From: Ottelia alismoides
Lineage: Eukaryota > Streptophyta > Magnoliopsida > Alismatales > Hydrocharitaceae
Reading direction: 5' to 3'
DNA length: 64,000 nucleotides
Assembly (NCBI GenBank): GCA_037367405.1
Contig: JAZKJV010006049.1
Location: forward strand, 620,001 to 684,000
This document shows, piece after piece, positions 10,731 through 22,150 of this stretch. Position 1 is the stretch's first letter; each line of letters begins with the position of its first letter. A program made the position numbers and the translations under genes. The notes beneath the pieces are model-generated. The model saw only the letters and a list, made by a program, of their open reading frames with translations. It did not search any database and had not been told where the DNA came from.

Positions 10731-12818
10731 TTTTTAAGAAAAAGAGGGTGTGACATCGAGGAGACGTCTACTTGTAAATTTCTAAATAATCACATTATTT
10801 ATCAAAATAAGTGGTTACAAGGACAAAAAGGCCTTCGGACTTTTAGCATGCTCTATGATATTTCCATGTACATTCTCTATCCATGGAAGATATTCCGTCC
10901 TTGCAGGCCTCATGGACCAAAAAATAGCCGTCACCCAAACTTTAATATGATAACTCCCACTCCCCGGCTCATCCATTGAGTCCCATAAAACCAACCCAAT
11001 CAACGGTTGACTCTTACTCGGCATGTGATTCCAACCACATCGCCCTTGCAACTGGGCAACCAAAGAAAAAGGTACTCGACATCTTCATCAGATGCAAGAC
11101 TCCGCTGGAGCGTGCCGCCAACTCTAGGGAAGAACCTTGCTCTTTACTGAACAGTTAACAGGCGATACCTTCTTAGCAACCAAATAAACATCCTTACCCA
11201 TAGAGGGGCCTTCACCTCCACGCTCGTTGGATCAAAGATAATCGTCAGATAGAAGACCTTGTAGGCCTTCCAAACAGTAAAATGTCCATCAGCCCAAGAC
11301 CAGTGTCCACAACGTCACGAAAAACACTCGCATGCTGGCAGTACGTCTAGAAGATATAACAACTATGTTAAGCGTTGGTCAAAGAGCTCAGAGTAAAAAA
11401 GAGGGAGTCAGCAACCGGCCTCCCAACAATCCCTCAAGGATCCCCTTCAAAAGCTACCAGAGCGAACAACCGTGGAAACAAGTGTGCAGCAACCCCTGAC
11501 ATGTCCAATTATCAATCCTGAACCGAAAAACACGACTATCACCAAGGACAAGTCGCAAGAGCAGAATCATCCATGGAAGGACCAAGCAAATTCCCTTCCA
11601 AAAGCTGGAATGCCAAGGAATAGCAGTGTGACCTGTGAGGAAGGGGAAGGGATCCCAAGAAACACCAGAAACTAACTGCAGCGTCCTATAGATGAGATCA
11701 ACCCTCCTCCCCTAATTTCGGCCACCCACTTCACCAAAAGGGCATTGTTCACCACCTCTAAAATTTGGATCCCAATCCCACTATCTTCCTCCCTACGCAT
11801 CAAAGTCTTCTACCCCACCAACTCTAACCCACGAAACTCCTAAGAGGTGGACCAAATAAATTTCTGCATCGGTGCATCCAACTCCACCTTCACCTCAAAA
11901 GGCACATAGAGAAAAAGAAAATATAGATAGTCGAGAGCATTGCCTTCAGCAGGATTAGGAGTCCACCTCTAGAAAGACTAGTCATAAACTAATACGCTAG
12001 CTACTTCTCCATCCTCTCAATAACAGGAGCTCAGTCCACATGTCACAACCTTCCATGCAATAGCAAACCAAGGTAAAAGATGGGTCGGGCCCCCCTCTGC
12101 GTTTACAAAGCTGTCTCACAAATCACCTCCTCCTCATTCATCCTAAAAGAAACAAAAGCAAATTTTACATGATTGATCTGCAAGCCAGAGACCAATCCAA
12201 ACAACTCAAGAACAAAACATATCCATTCTGCATATGCCACCTTCCCTTCCACGAAATAAATGTGAGCATCGGTGTATTAAAGCACATGTATAGAGATCTC
12301 CCCAAACAGAAGCCCGCCAAAAAGCTCCCCTCCCTTGCCTTCGACACCATCCTCATCAGAGCGTCAGCAACCTCAACCAAAAGCAGGGATGCTAGCAGAC
12401 ACCTATGTCTCACTCCACACTGCAGTTGGGAAAAAACCATCCTCCTGCTTTCCATTCACCAAGACCGCTTAAAGATGTTGTCACACATCTCTTCAACCAA
12501 GCAATACATTTACTCCGGAAGTCCCTATGATGAAGGGACGCACAAATGAACATCCAATCCACGCAATCAAATACCTTCGAGATATACAAATTCCACTAGA
12601 AACTCTTTGTCTTCTTCCTTCGCCACTTTACCACAATCTATGTCGACAGGGGATGAAAGTCGTTTTGCTGCATTGATAATAAGGCCAAGGATCTCCGACA
12701 GCCTATAGTCAAGGACTTTAGCCAATAGCTTTTGATAACGCAATAGGGTGTAAGCCCTCCACTAGCCCCACCACAATAAGAAAATAGCATTTGATACGCA
12801 TTAGGCCGCAATGGCTCC
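10731..12818 (-). mobile_element. L1-type LINE relic (RT to zinc-binding end), minus strand
   Basis: Minus-strand frames give, in order, an RT segment with KLLAKVLDYRLSEILGLIIN (near 12.7 kb, shifted frames), a segment SLLLVEVADALMRMVSKARE (12.35 kb), a degenerate catalytic loop reading YTDA where YADD or similar is expected (12.25 kb) followed by VSGLQIN, and a C-terminal segment ending IFWSMRPARTEYLPWIENVH (10815-11063). The order and content fit an L1-type ORF2 from mid RT to the zf-RVT end. Stops and frameshifts are everywhere. At the 3' edge the minus strand reads ctttttcttaaaaaac, a likely remnant of the poly-A tail. It lies inside an RTE-type LINE. Confidence 0.6.
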
Positions 12819-13390
12819 TCCCTCTTCTTAAAGAGTGTTGATATGAAAAGGTCATAAGTCGATACAAAATTCAGAATGACTTTTCCCTCTTCATTTCTAA
12901 CACCAAAGGCATGGCCCCCATGAACACTAGTATACCCAAAAGCATCATTTCTCACATGTCATGAAATCTCTACCTATGCAAATCATCTCTCAGTGTGAGA
13001 TTCGGTGCATACTTATCCAAGTCCTTCCAAAAATCTTGTTTAATCATTTATTCTAAACCAATTTGCAGTGCATAAACTGAGATGATATTCGGAATTTCTT
13101 CTTCAAGAGCCAATTTTAGCAAAATAATTCGATCCACAAATATTTACATCTCAACCACTCTATCTGTCAAATCATTATTAACAACCATCCCGACCCCCAT
13201 TCCAGCCCTACCCTTTCCCTGAATATCACAATTTAAAGCATGTCTTCTCAATCCCCCGTGCTTTCTCTTCAACCCATTTAGTCCCTTGGACACATAGTAT
13301 TTAAATCTTCATTCTAGATTCCATATCTACCATCTCCATCGATTTGTCGGTCTAAGCACCAATATTCCAATTACCTATCCGCAACTTCTT
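12819..13390 (-). pseudogene. RTE-type LINE relic, AP-endonuclease part
   Basis: On the minus strand the sequence starts with LRIGNWNIGA at 13.38 kb, the first strand of the endonuclease fold in this LINE class. It continues with degenerate QGTKWVEEKARG (for QETKW), GVGMVVNN, DRIILLKL, and finally VHGGHAFGVRNEEGKVILNF and STLFKKREE (12.83-12.95 kb). Then the match stops abruptly and L1-type sequence begins. Numerous stops. Confidence 0.65.
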
Positions 13391-13640
13391 TTGCGACCTT
13401 CTTTGGACTAACTTCTTTACTTGTATGCATTCACCATGCGAGAACCCTCGCAAACTTTGGATTGCATCCGGGTGGTGATGAAGCGAAACTAGCTTACTTA
13501 CTTGCATATGTTCCTCATGCGAAAACCCTTGCAAATTTTGAACTACATCCTGGCAGTGATGATTGGAAAATGATTTTAACAAAGGATTATACAAATACAA
13601 TTCTAACAATAATTCCAAATGACAATTCTAAATGATCGAT
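13391..13640 (-). repeat. Direct repeat upstream of the LINE endonuclease
   Basis: Two neighbouring stretches of about 80 bp (13405-13485 and 13486-13566) share tgcat-ttc-catgcgaaaaccct-gcaaa. On the minus strand they encode two related peptides with GFSH-E--QV-KLV. This looks like a small tandem duplication in the 5' part of the LINE or of the host DNA. Confidence 0.55.
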
Positions 13641-14359
13641 CCCCAAATTGTCCACAGAGTTCAAGATTCACAAATCATATTCCACTTCCTTTCAATTAAG
13701 GATAATGGCAAACGAAAAAATCGAACCCAAAAATAACATCATTCTTTTTTAAAAAATCTGAATAACAAACATTTTTAAAATAACAAAAAAATAAATTAAA
13801 CTAATCAAAACAAGATATGAAAAATGCAAATTACGTGTAAACACATGTATGGGATATTCACCCGTCACCTTCTCAGTAAAAAACATGCCAAACAAAATAT
13901 GATGTCAAAGTAGATGATTAATCTCAAACCATACAAAACTGGCTGTAAGCATAACAGAGAATAGGGTTTTGTGACCTATGAAAGGCGAAAATGTTAACTA
14001 TTTGTGTTTGCCAATTGTTGGAGTTGCAAATGACATGGTGCTGGCAAACTTAAACAAGGGTGGAAGCGGTGAGCAAAGGGGCATAGTGACATGGATTAGA
14101 GCAGGATGGAGTTCCAAAAGAAAAGGGAAGAGAGAGAGGATAGGGCTTCATTTTGGTTGAAACATGGGCCACGTAATTCACATGCATGTGGCACTGGAGT
14201 GCCACCCAAAATTGAAAAGATATCTTCTCCTTCCCCCAATGTCTCACAACTACTTCAATCATGCAATGCAAGTGGCTCGCCAAAACCAATCGAAATAACC
14301 TTCTTAGAGCAAAAAGCCTATGCTTACCCGAGGTGCATAATTCAACCACCTTTTTTCAG
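13641..14359. other. Unassigned AT-rich DNA
   Basis: No coding or repeat structure could be supported here. The overlapping short frames on both strands (for example 14050-14349 minus and 14106-14492 plus) have no recognisable domain. Confidence 0.4.
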
Positions 14360-14546
14360 TCAAAGAGGGGGTAACACGCTATGGTGTCCGCCCCATTTTA
14401 TTAAAAAGCAAGAAAAGGGGTACTTACAGCAGCCAAGACTCTATTGTAGTCCTAGAAAGGGAAATTACATTTTCACAATAGAAGCGTTGTGATGAAAAGA
14501 TTACATCATTTCTAGCTAACCAAATTACCCAGATAAGCGTTGAAGG
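14360..14546 (-). pseudogene. 3' end of an L1-type LINE, cut by the Copia LTR
   Basis: The minus strand reads LIWVIWLARNDVIFSSQRFY near 14530, then CENVISLSRTTIESWLL, the same C-terminal LINE motif as at 7.8 kb and 45.2 kb. It begins exactly at the outer edge of the Copia LTR at 14547, so the Copia element, or a rearrangement at its end, interrupted a LINE. Confidence 0.6.
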
Positions 14547-14692
14547 TGTTGGAAAAATAAGAAAGCTTGTTTATTCCATCAGCCCTAGGCTCTCTTATAT
14601 AGGAGAGTAGCCTATGGGTAAACTACATAAAGAGTCCAACGGGAAAGTAAAATAACAAATAGAGAAACATAAGTAAATAATATATATCTACA
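14547..14692 (-). repeat. 3' LTR of the minus-strand Copia element
   Basis: A 146-bp block from TGTTGGAAAAATAAG to TATATATCTACA. Just inside it (14693-14712) is ctccccctcaagatggagc, which on the minus strand is a polypurine tract ending TTGAGGGGGAG. No second copy of this LTR exists in the window. Confidence 0.75.
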
Positions 14693-16919
14693 CTCCCCCT
14701 CAAGATGGAGCATAGATATCAATCATGCTCAGCTTGGACGAGCACTTCTGAAACGGCCCTCGAAGTAATGCCTTGGTAAAACTGTTTGTCGTTTAATCCT
14801 CTGAGCTAACATGGGATGTAGCAATAAATCCCTTCTGAATCATATCACGTATAAAGTGGCAGTCAACTTCAATGTGCTTGGTTCGTTCATGGAATGCTGG
14901 GTTATTTGCAATGAATAAGGCAGCCTGATTGTCACATTCCAAAGCCATAGGAAGTGGGACTTCTATATGTAAATCTGTAAGTACAGCCTTTACCCACATC
15001 ATTTATGTGCTAACCTGGGCCATAGCCCTATATTCAGATTCAGCACTAGACCTTGCCACAACAGTTTGTTTCTTGCTCCTCCATGAGACTAGAGAACCTC
15101 CAACATATACAGCAAACCTAGAGGTGGACTTCCTGTCTTTGGGACACCCTGCGTAATCTGCATCTGCACAAGCTGAGATAGTAATTACCTTGCCTTTCTT
15201 AAACAGTAAACCCACACCTGGAGATGACTTGAGGTACCTGAGTATCATACGTATGGCATCCATGTGTACCTGACGTGGTTGTTCCAAGAACTGGCTCACT
15301 CGACTCACAACAAAGGATATATCGGGTCTGGTAATAGTAACATAAAGAAGTTTGCCCACCAATTCCCTGTATCTTCTCCTCCTATCCACCTCCTCTGTAT
15401 CACCATCATATAACTTCATACTAGGATCCATAGGTGTGATAGCAGGTCGGCAACCAAGCATTCATGTTTCACTCAATAGGTTACTGACATATTTCCTCTG
15501 AGACATTACCAACCCATAAGGATTTCTGGCAAACTCCAGTCCCAAAAAATATCTAAGAACTCCAAGGTCCTTGGTAACAAATTCACGACCCAGCATTTCT
15601 TTCGCCCCCTTTATTCCATGTTCATCATCACCTGTAATCAGAATGTCGTCTACATAGACCATAATTGCAATAATGCCTCTGGAAGTCCTTTGTACAAACA
15701 AGGAATGATCAGCATTAGAACGTTTGTATCCCTGTTTCTCAAAGAGATCTGAGAGCTTCTGGAACCACGCTCTGGGGCTCTGCTTAACACCATAGATAGC
15801 CTTATGAAGTCTGCACACCTTATGACACTCCCCCTCAACAGCAAAACCAGGTGGTTGTTGCATGTAGACTTCCTCCTGTAAGTCACCATATAAGAACGCA
15901 TTCTTCACGTCCAACTGGTATAGCGGCCAATCACAAGTGACCACAACAGAAAGCACGATCCGTAGAGTGGAATGGCGGGCCACCGGCGAGAATGTATCAA
16001 GATAATCCACCCCATATGTCTGTGTAAAGCCACGAGCAACAAGGCGAGCCTTGTATCTGTCAATAATGCCATCTGCATTCTGCTTGACTGCAAATACCCA
16101 CTTGCAGCTCACTGGAGACACATCAACGGGTACAGGAACCAGACTACAGGTACCTCTAGACTGAAGAGCTGCCATTTCTTCCTCCATGGCTAAACGCCAT
16201 CTACTATCCTTTAGCGCGTCTTGGTAATTCTGTGGAATAGCCACTGCTGACAATGCGACGACGAAATTCCTGAAATCTCCAGTTAGTCGATCAAATGACA
16301 CAGAAGCTGCTATAGGATATGATGCGCAGCTCCGCTTCGACTTTCGTAGGGCAATAGGAACATCTAAATCATCAGTGTCCTCGTCTGACCTCTGTAACAC
16401 ATCCTGCTCAGGAAAATCATTAGATCCATCAATAGTAATATCTTCAGAACATACCTTAGGCGAGCTAGATGAGCGATGACCATGAGCTGAAGCAGGCCTG
16501 CGGGTATAGTGAAATGGTAATGGTGAAACAGGTACAATGACAGGAGGTGTAGAAGATGGTAACAGTTCTGGTGGTAGTGGTGGTGGTGGTGGTGGTGGCA
16601 TGTATATGGCATCAGTACTATCAGGGGGTATCAACTGATCACTTGAAGCTGAGAAATACATAACATATTCAAAAAATATAACATCAGCACTGATAAGGTA
16701 CCACCTGCACAATGGATCGTAACACTTGTACCCCTTCTGAGTTTTGGAGTACCCAACGAAGACACACTTGACAGCCCTAGGAGAGAGCTTGTCAGTCCCA
16801 GGAGACAACTGGTGGACAAAGGCAACCGAACCGAACACATGAGGAGTAAGAGAGAACAATTCTTTGTCAGGGAAAATAAGAGAGAAAGGAATCTTCTCGC
16901 CTAAAACAGATGACGGCAT
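14693..16919 (-). pseudogene. Copia pol relic: integrase C-terminus, reverse transcriptase, RNase H
   Basis: The minus-strand frame from 16919 opens with the end of the integrase (MPSSVLGEKIPFSLIFPDKE, then the variable Pro-rich linker near 16570). Reverse transcriptase follows (CKWVFAVKQNADGIIDRYKA, YQLDVKNAFLYGDL, catalytic MVYVDDILITG near 15.66 kb), then RNase H (SAESEYRAMAQ, HIEVDCHFIRD). Three in-frame stops break it, at about 15462 (TGA), 15003 (TAA) and 14792 (TAA), with no frameshift between them, so these are simple point mutations. The integrase catalytic core is absent; it was lost in a deletion whose scar is at 16.92-17.03 kb. It belongs to the Ty1/Copia order PR-IN-RT-RH and is dead. 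Confidence 0.9.
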
Positions 16920-17030
16920 ACGATTGATAAGGTAACATCAGAGTGGCTCCAGACTAAAGTATCTTATCCACTACTAGTAAATGCATATGTGCTACCACTA
17001 AAGTATCTTATCGCCTAGACTTTGATCACC
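16920..17030 (-). other. Rearranged junction replacing the Copia integrase core
   Basis: This segment is built of copies of nearby sequence. 16933-16949 repeats 17143-17160 (aacatcagagtggctc), 16953-16996 repeats 17069-17111 (ctaaagtat, then atccactacta, then aaatgcatatgtgctacc), and ctaaagtatcttatc occurs again at 16998-17012. The order is scrambled relative to the source. It sits exactly where the GAG-pre-integrase and integrase core should be, so it is a deletion scar with templated filler. Confidence 0.75.
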
Positions 17031-18185
17031 ACATACATGATGTGTGGCGCCAGAGTCCATAATCCATGCTAAAGTATATGATCCACTACTAATAAATGCA
17101 TATGTGCTACCTGATGCATTGGTGGATGCAGAGGCGGATGCGGCAACATCAGAGTGGCTCTCAGGAGTAGGTGCTGAAGCAACTGGGCCAGATGGAGGAA
17201 TGATGCCCCTTAGACGGGCAACAAGATCATCAAAGCCTTGATCCAAAGAAGAAGCAGATGGGGCATGGGGGCTCGATTTGTTCAACGACTCGTGCAAATG
17301 CAGGAAATCCATGCTTAGAGTAGCATGTTTCTTAGGTATGTCCAGTGCGATGGCAAAAGGTACACGTTGGCCGAACACGGCCTCCTCTGCTGCGAGGTCC
17401 ACGGCAGCGAGCCTGATGATGGTGACCTCCACGACCCCGATTTGCTGCCATAGCTGAGGCAGTCTGATTCGTAGTAGAAGAAGGAACGGTGATATGACTC
17501 AATCTGTGAAAAGTTTCCTCCATAGGAGGAATAGTGGAATCCGCCAAGATCTGGGAACGTGTTGCCTCATACTCAGGATCAAGGGTAGCGAGAAAAACCC
17601 CTACCATAGTATCATTCTGGTAGGTCTTATGTTGCTCTGGAGTGGCTGTCAGGGGTATGAAGCTATAAAGCTTCTCAAACATTCCTCGTAGAGATGTGTA
17701 CAGTGAGTGCAAAGGTCTTCCATTCTGCTTAATAGTACACATGTCATGCTGGAGTTGCAGTATCTTCGTCTCATTCTTTGCCTGAGAATATGTAGCAGCC
17801 AAAATATCCCACATTGCTTTGGCAGTGGGCTGGTGAAGAAATTCATTGGCAATTTCAATTGCTAGAGTTCCAGATAGCCATACTTTGGCATATGCATCAT
17901 CTGCCTCCCATGAGGCATTACCCCAGTCTTCTCTGCAGGCTCTTCTTCAGTAAGAATATGTTTCTTACTAGTTGACTTCATCATACTCATGAACTGCATT
18001 GCCCACAATTCATAGTTAGAACCATCCATCTTTACGATCGGTGCTGGACCTCTGAAGGCGCCTATAGATGGAATGTCTGCCTTGCTTTCTGACATATTGA
18101 TATTGGAGAACTGGGGTGATAGACTGAAGATATGATCGTCTACACGGACATGAACGGGATTGGTTGGATGTGTAGACTCAAACAA
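16998..18185 (-). pseudogene. Copia gag-protease relic
   Basis: The minus strand starts at 18185 and reads a gag protein (MDGSNYELWAMQFMSMMKST, then after a one-base shift at about 17.93 kb AMWDILAATYSQAKNETKIL and MVGVFLATLDPEYEATRSQI). A degenerate zinc knuckle CTFCHRTGH lies near 17.34 kb. After another shift comes the aspartic protease start AWIMDSGATHHVCGD near 17.05 kb. The first shift lies in a G run (four where three restore the frame). This is the N-terminal half of the polyprotein that continues at 16919. Confidence 0.85.
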
Positions 18186-18603
18186 CCAACCCCATTAATT
18201 GGAGGTACGCGCTAACCAAGTTCTGAGCACACACACGCGCTAGACCTAGTGTTGCACGTGCACTAGGGTTGAAGGCTTTACACGCACAGTGGTGCGTAGG
18301 AAGATTTCACGCAGAGCAGGAGATGCGCACTGGATACGCACTAGATGCGCACTGGAATGCATGAGGTCACGCAGATCGTGCAGCGCCCGCGCAGGAGGAG
18401 CACGCGCTTGCGTGCAGCGCTTGTGTGCAGCGCGTACAGCGATCACGCGCTTACGTGCAGCACGTATCGCACAAAACCGCTCAGTAGCGCAAGCGCACGA
18501 TCACGCGCTAGGCGAAGAAGAAGATCGCGCACTAGGCGTACCGCGCGAGATCGCTCTCCACACGTGAGGCGAAGAAGACCGTGAGCGATCGGCGCACGCT
18601 CAC
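18186..18603 (-). other. Copia 5' leader, cut by the Athila insertion
   Basis: Non-coding stretch upstream (minus strand) of gag, rich in GCGC and CACGCGC words, without coding potential. It ends at the outer edge of the Athila 5' LTR. The last bases are ctcac, to be compared with atcac beyond the 3' LTR. Confidence 0.6.
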
Positions 18604-19296
18604 TGATGAATCTGTGATTCATCACATCAAAAGTCAAAAATAGAGCCTTGTTCCCGAGAAAATAGAGGCATATTTCCCTTTATCTTGCATAAATAGCATT
18701 CATGCATGCATCCATAATTCATGCATTTTAGGAGCTCATCTGCATTTAAATAAGAAGCCAAAAATCACCTGTAAAAGACCTCTTCATCAAATAACTCCTT
18801 CTCTATAATATATGTATATACTCCTTAAGAATATAGGGAAGAAAGCCACAAATCACCCTTGTAAAAGAGCCTAAATACCCTGAGCACCCTTGTACATTAA
18901 AACACACATAAAGCCCGCATACAAACTCCTACTTAGGTCTACTCACTCTTAGAATACTACATATCAAAAGACCTTCAAAATGAGACTAATTTCATTGAAA
19001 TTGGAGCTTGTATGAGGAACTTGGGTTTTTGGGTCATTTTGTATACTACATATGTATATTTATGTAACTTTGTATTTATGTATCATATTTGACCTCATCT
19101 CCGTCTTTGGTCAACATGAAACTTGTAGATCTCATCAAGATCTACAACTTTCATGTTTTGAGTTTTTCCAAATTCGGCCTCCTCCTCTTTCTACACGTGT
19201 CTTTCCCTTCGACCACTCACAGCAGGCCACGTGGCGCCCTCTGATTGCGCCACGCGGCCCGCTGCCCTTTGTCTGCTCCGCCCGCGCCCTCCACCG

Positions 19297-19656
19297 TTGG
19301 ATCGCACCTCAGATCCAACGGCCCAGGCCTGACCACGTCCGCTCTCTTCTACAGCCATCAGATCCACCCCGCATTCCATCTGGACCGTTCCTTAGCGCCG
19401 CATCCTCAACGAGCCACGTGGCGACCTCTAGGCCGCCCGATCGCGCCCCCGATCCCTTCATCACAACCGCTCGTCTTCCAGCGGATCGTGACCCTCAGAT
19501 CAATCACCTAGACCCGATCCTAGCCGCCCGCTCGCACTTCGCCCGCGTCACGCCACGTGTCACCCTCATAGCCCTTCATCTGGGCACTCCAGATCTAATC
19601 TCACCCGCCCGCTTCGCGCCTCCATCTGGCCGTTGGATCACAAGATCCAACGGCCA
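19297..19656 (+). repeat. Perfect inverted repeats of the GATCCAACGG type in the LTR
   Basis: Stem-loops at 19302-19327 (cgttggatc with gatccaacg) and 19629-19656 (ggccgttggatc, loop acaa, gatccaacggcc) stand upstream of the TATA box. Similar ones follow downstream at about 20708-20731 (ccgttcgatc with gatcgaacgg) and 20832-20857 (cccttggatc with gatccaaggg). All recur in the 3' LTR, 13,250 bp further on. Confidence 0.75.
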
Positions 19657-19897
19657 GGACTTCGTCCCCTACCTCGGGCAGCCCCTCTCTCCCACGATCT
19701 CCGCCTTGCGGGAGGGGCCGCCCCTTTCTATTCTCGGCCGCACTCCAGCCCCCCTCGCCGGCCACTGACTCTCCCACGATCTTCCCCACTCTTCCCTCTC
19801 CCTCGCCAACACCCTCGAACATCACCATCTCCGCCACACTCGCTCCACCACCTCCATGAAACTCGCCACTCACCCAGCTCTGCCGCCACCTTCGACC

Positions 19898-19905
19898 TAT
19901 AAATA
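19898..19905 (+). promoter_or_regulatory. Predicted LTR TATA box
   Basis: TATAAATA in a GC-rich surround, followed by a C-rich untranslated-like stretch. It lies 1.29 kb into the LTR. The second Athila-like LTR has TATAAAA about 1.18 kb from its start, in the same context. The start site itself is not determined. Confidence 0.65.
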
Positions 19906-22132
19906 CACCCTCTCCGACCACATTCAAGCCCATCCGCCACTCCAGGAAAGAACCCCGAGCTCCAAGCTTCCTCTTGGTGACAGCAAGCGGCCGAATTGTT
20001 GAGCGACGAAGGACCTTCTTCTCCGGCGAGATCCACGGTGCACAGCCGTGCCGCAGCCGCCCTCCGCGTAGCTGCACGAGCTCGAGGCTTACCGACCTCT
20101 GGAGCGACGACCCCTGGAGCTCAAAACCGAGCCCCAAACCCCAGGTAACCTCCTTCATCCCCTCTCCGATCATCCTCTTCTTTTCTTCCGATCTTCTCCG
20201 ATTTTATTCGCCTTCCACGGACATCTCCACACCTCCTCGACATCCCGACGAGCTCCGCGACGGTGCTAGCATCCTCGCGGGCTTCTCCACTTCGCCATTC
20301 ACCGCACTTCGACCATCGTCGACTAGCAGCTCCGCCGCTTGTCCGGAGCCACCTCGCCCGATCACCTCAAGCACCCGCAGGCCTCACCGACCACGCCATC
20401 CTCTCCACGATCGTATCAGCACGCTTCGGCTATCCACATAACCCTTGCAGGTACCCGATCATCATTGGCCGGAGCTTCATCGGATCCTTCTTCGAGCTTC
20501 ATCGACCAGGTGCTCCAGCCCTCCTCCAGCCAATCCGAGACCACCGGAGGCTTCGCCGTCCTCATCCGCTGCTTCCGAGCTAGCTGGGAGCTGACAGAGC
20601 TCACTGACGGAGCTCAGCGAGGCAGGCGGAGGTCAGCCCCCTTCACCGGAGCACAGGCCCCTCCTCCGCAGGCGGCGGAGGAGCGTTGAAGGAGAAACAG
20701 CAGCCACCGTTCGATCTTCTGATCGAACGGCCCTCGTCCCGCCACGCGTCTCTTCACCGCCTTCGTCCTCGACCGTCGATCGCACCAAGGATCGGACGCT
20801 CCACCCGCTGCCACGCGTCTTCACCTACCACCCTTGGATCCATCCAGATCCAAGGGCCCTCAGGCCGCCACGTCGCCCGATCCGAGCCTCGGCACCCAAG
20901 CCTAGGCTCGGGTCCCCCGAAGCAGATCCGAGGCTAACCCGAGCCTCCAGAAGCCCCGACCCTCGATCCGAGCCTCCGACGCCTCCGAGCCTAGGCCGCC
21001 CCACGTGAGGAGCACGTGCGGCCTGGGTAAATTGCACCGACACCCCTGGAGGTTTCCAAAATTGCAGAAAGGTCCCTGTGAAGCAGACATCACGTGAGGC
21101 GCACGTGATTCGTGGAGAATTTGCATTCAAGTCCTGCATAGTCTTGGTAATTGCACTTTAGTCCCTGTCAGCATGTTTATTTCTTGAACATTTATTTTTC
21201 AGTATTGCATTTAGACCCCTATGTTTGCACGTGTCCATAGCATGCATTTTTGATTATTTTTGAATTTTAAAAGTTGCATATTGTTGAGAACTTTGTCCTC
21301 TACCTGTTAGCACACGTGTTGTATTTTTGTTGGTTTTCTTGATTTATTAATGAATTAATTGGTTGATTTGAGTCATATTTTGCCCAGAGATGCCATTTGA
21401 TTTTTAGTAAATTATCTGTGCCTTCAAAAATCACCAAAAAAATCACAGTAGCTTAAGGACATTGTTTTTAACATCCCATAAAAATTTCACATCATTTGCA
21501 CGCATAACGAGGCCTGAATAAATAGTTTAGTGATTTCCTTTGATTAATTTTAATTAATTCATTTCACAACATTTTTTTAGTTCTGTCAATTTTCCTAGGT
21601 TCCTGATCATTAGACCTTCCTAGGATAATTTTAGTTCCGAGAAATATTGTGTTTTGATATTTATTAAAAATTAAACATTGAAAATCACACTGTTTGTTTA
21701 GTTAATTCATAGAATATTCATTTTGAGTCAAAAAATTCCAAAAAAATTAGTGTAGGTCATTTTCATCATAAGCAACCTTCTGGCCAATTTTCATAATTTT
21801 TGGACTGAATTTGATATATCAATTAAATCTAACTTGAAATTGGCTAAGGATTGTCTGCATTGTCTACATAGTAATTAAAAAGACCAAAAAAAAAAAAAAA
21901 AATCGTTCCCCGAATCTCGAGCACTTGTGAATTGATGTAATCAACCTAAGGAGACAGATGCCTCCCTGAGATCGACCTTGGACTTCACCAAGTAAAAAAA
22001 AACTACATCACTTAACATTAATAGCTAAGTGATTTTTGATTAATCCCTCGTATCCGACTGCAACGAATATCATTAATTGATTTGGACATTAATTTGACCG
22101 GATTAACTAAGGGTGCGGGAGGCTTATCAAAA

Positions 22133-22150
22133 TGGCGCCGTTGCCGGGGA
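22133..22150 (+). promoter_or_regulatory. Primer binding site for tRNA-Asp
   Basis: TGGCGCCGTTGCCGGGGA lies three bases inside the 5' LTR. Its first 17 bases are complementary to the 3' end of plant tRNA-Asp(GUC), the primer known from Athila elements. Confidence 0.92.

Larger units (their letters stand above)
18604..22129 (+). repeat. 5' LTR of the Athila-type element
   Basis: It begins TGATGAATCTGTGATTCATCA, itself a small palindrome, and ends GGCTTATCA. Compared with the 3' LTR I see two substitutions (A at 20044 against C at 33294; C at 21638 against T in the 3' copy), one base less in an A-run near 21985, and the absence of a 29-bp tandem duplication near 20950. Open frames in it, including one of 238 codons at 19052-19768, are identical in both LTRs only because the LTRs are; they carry no known domain. 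Confidence 0.95.

Noticed and set aside
19052..19768. 238-codon frame in the Athila LTR, repeated at 32302-33018
   Set aside because: It occurs twice only because the LTRs are duplicates. It crosses the predicted TATA-proximal region and inverted repeats, has no known domain, and the GC-rich LTR gives overlapping frames on both strands.
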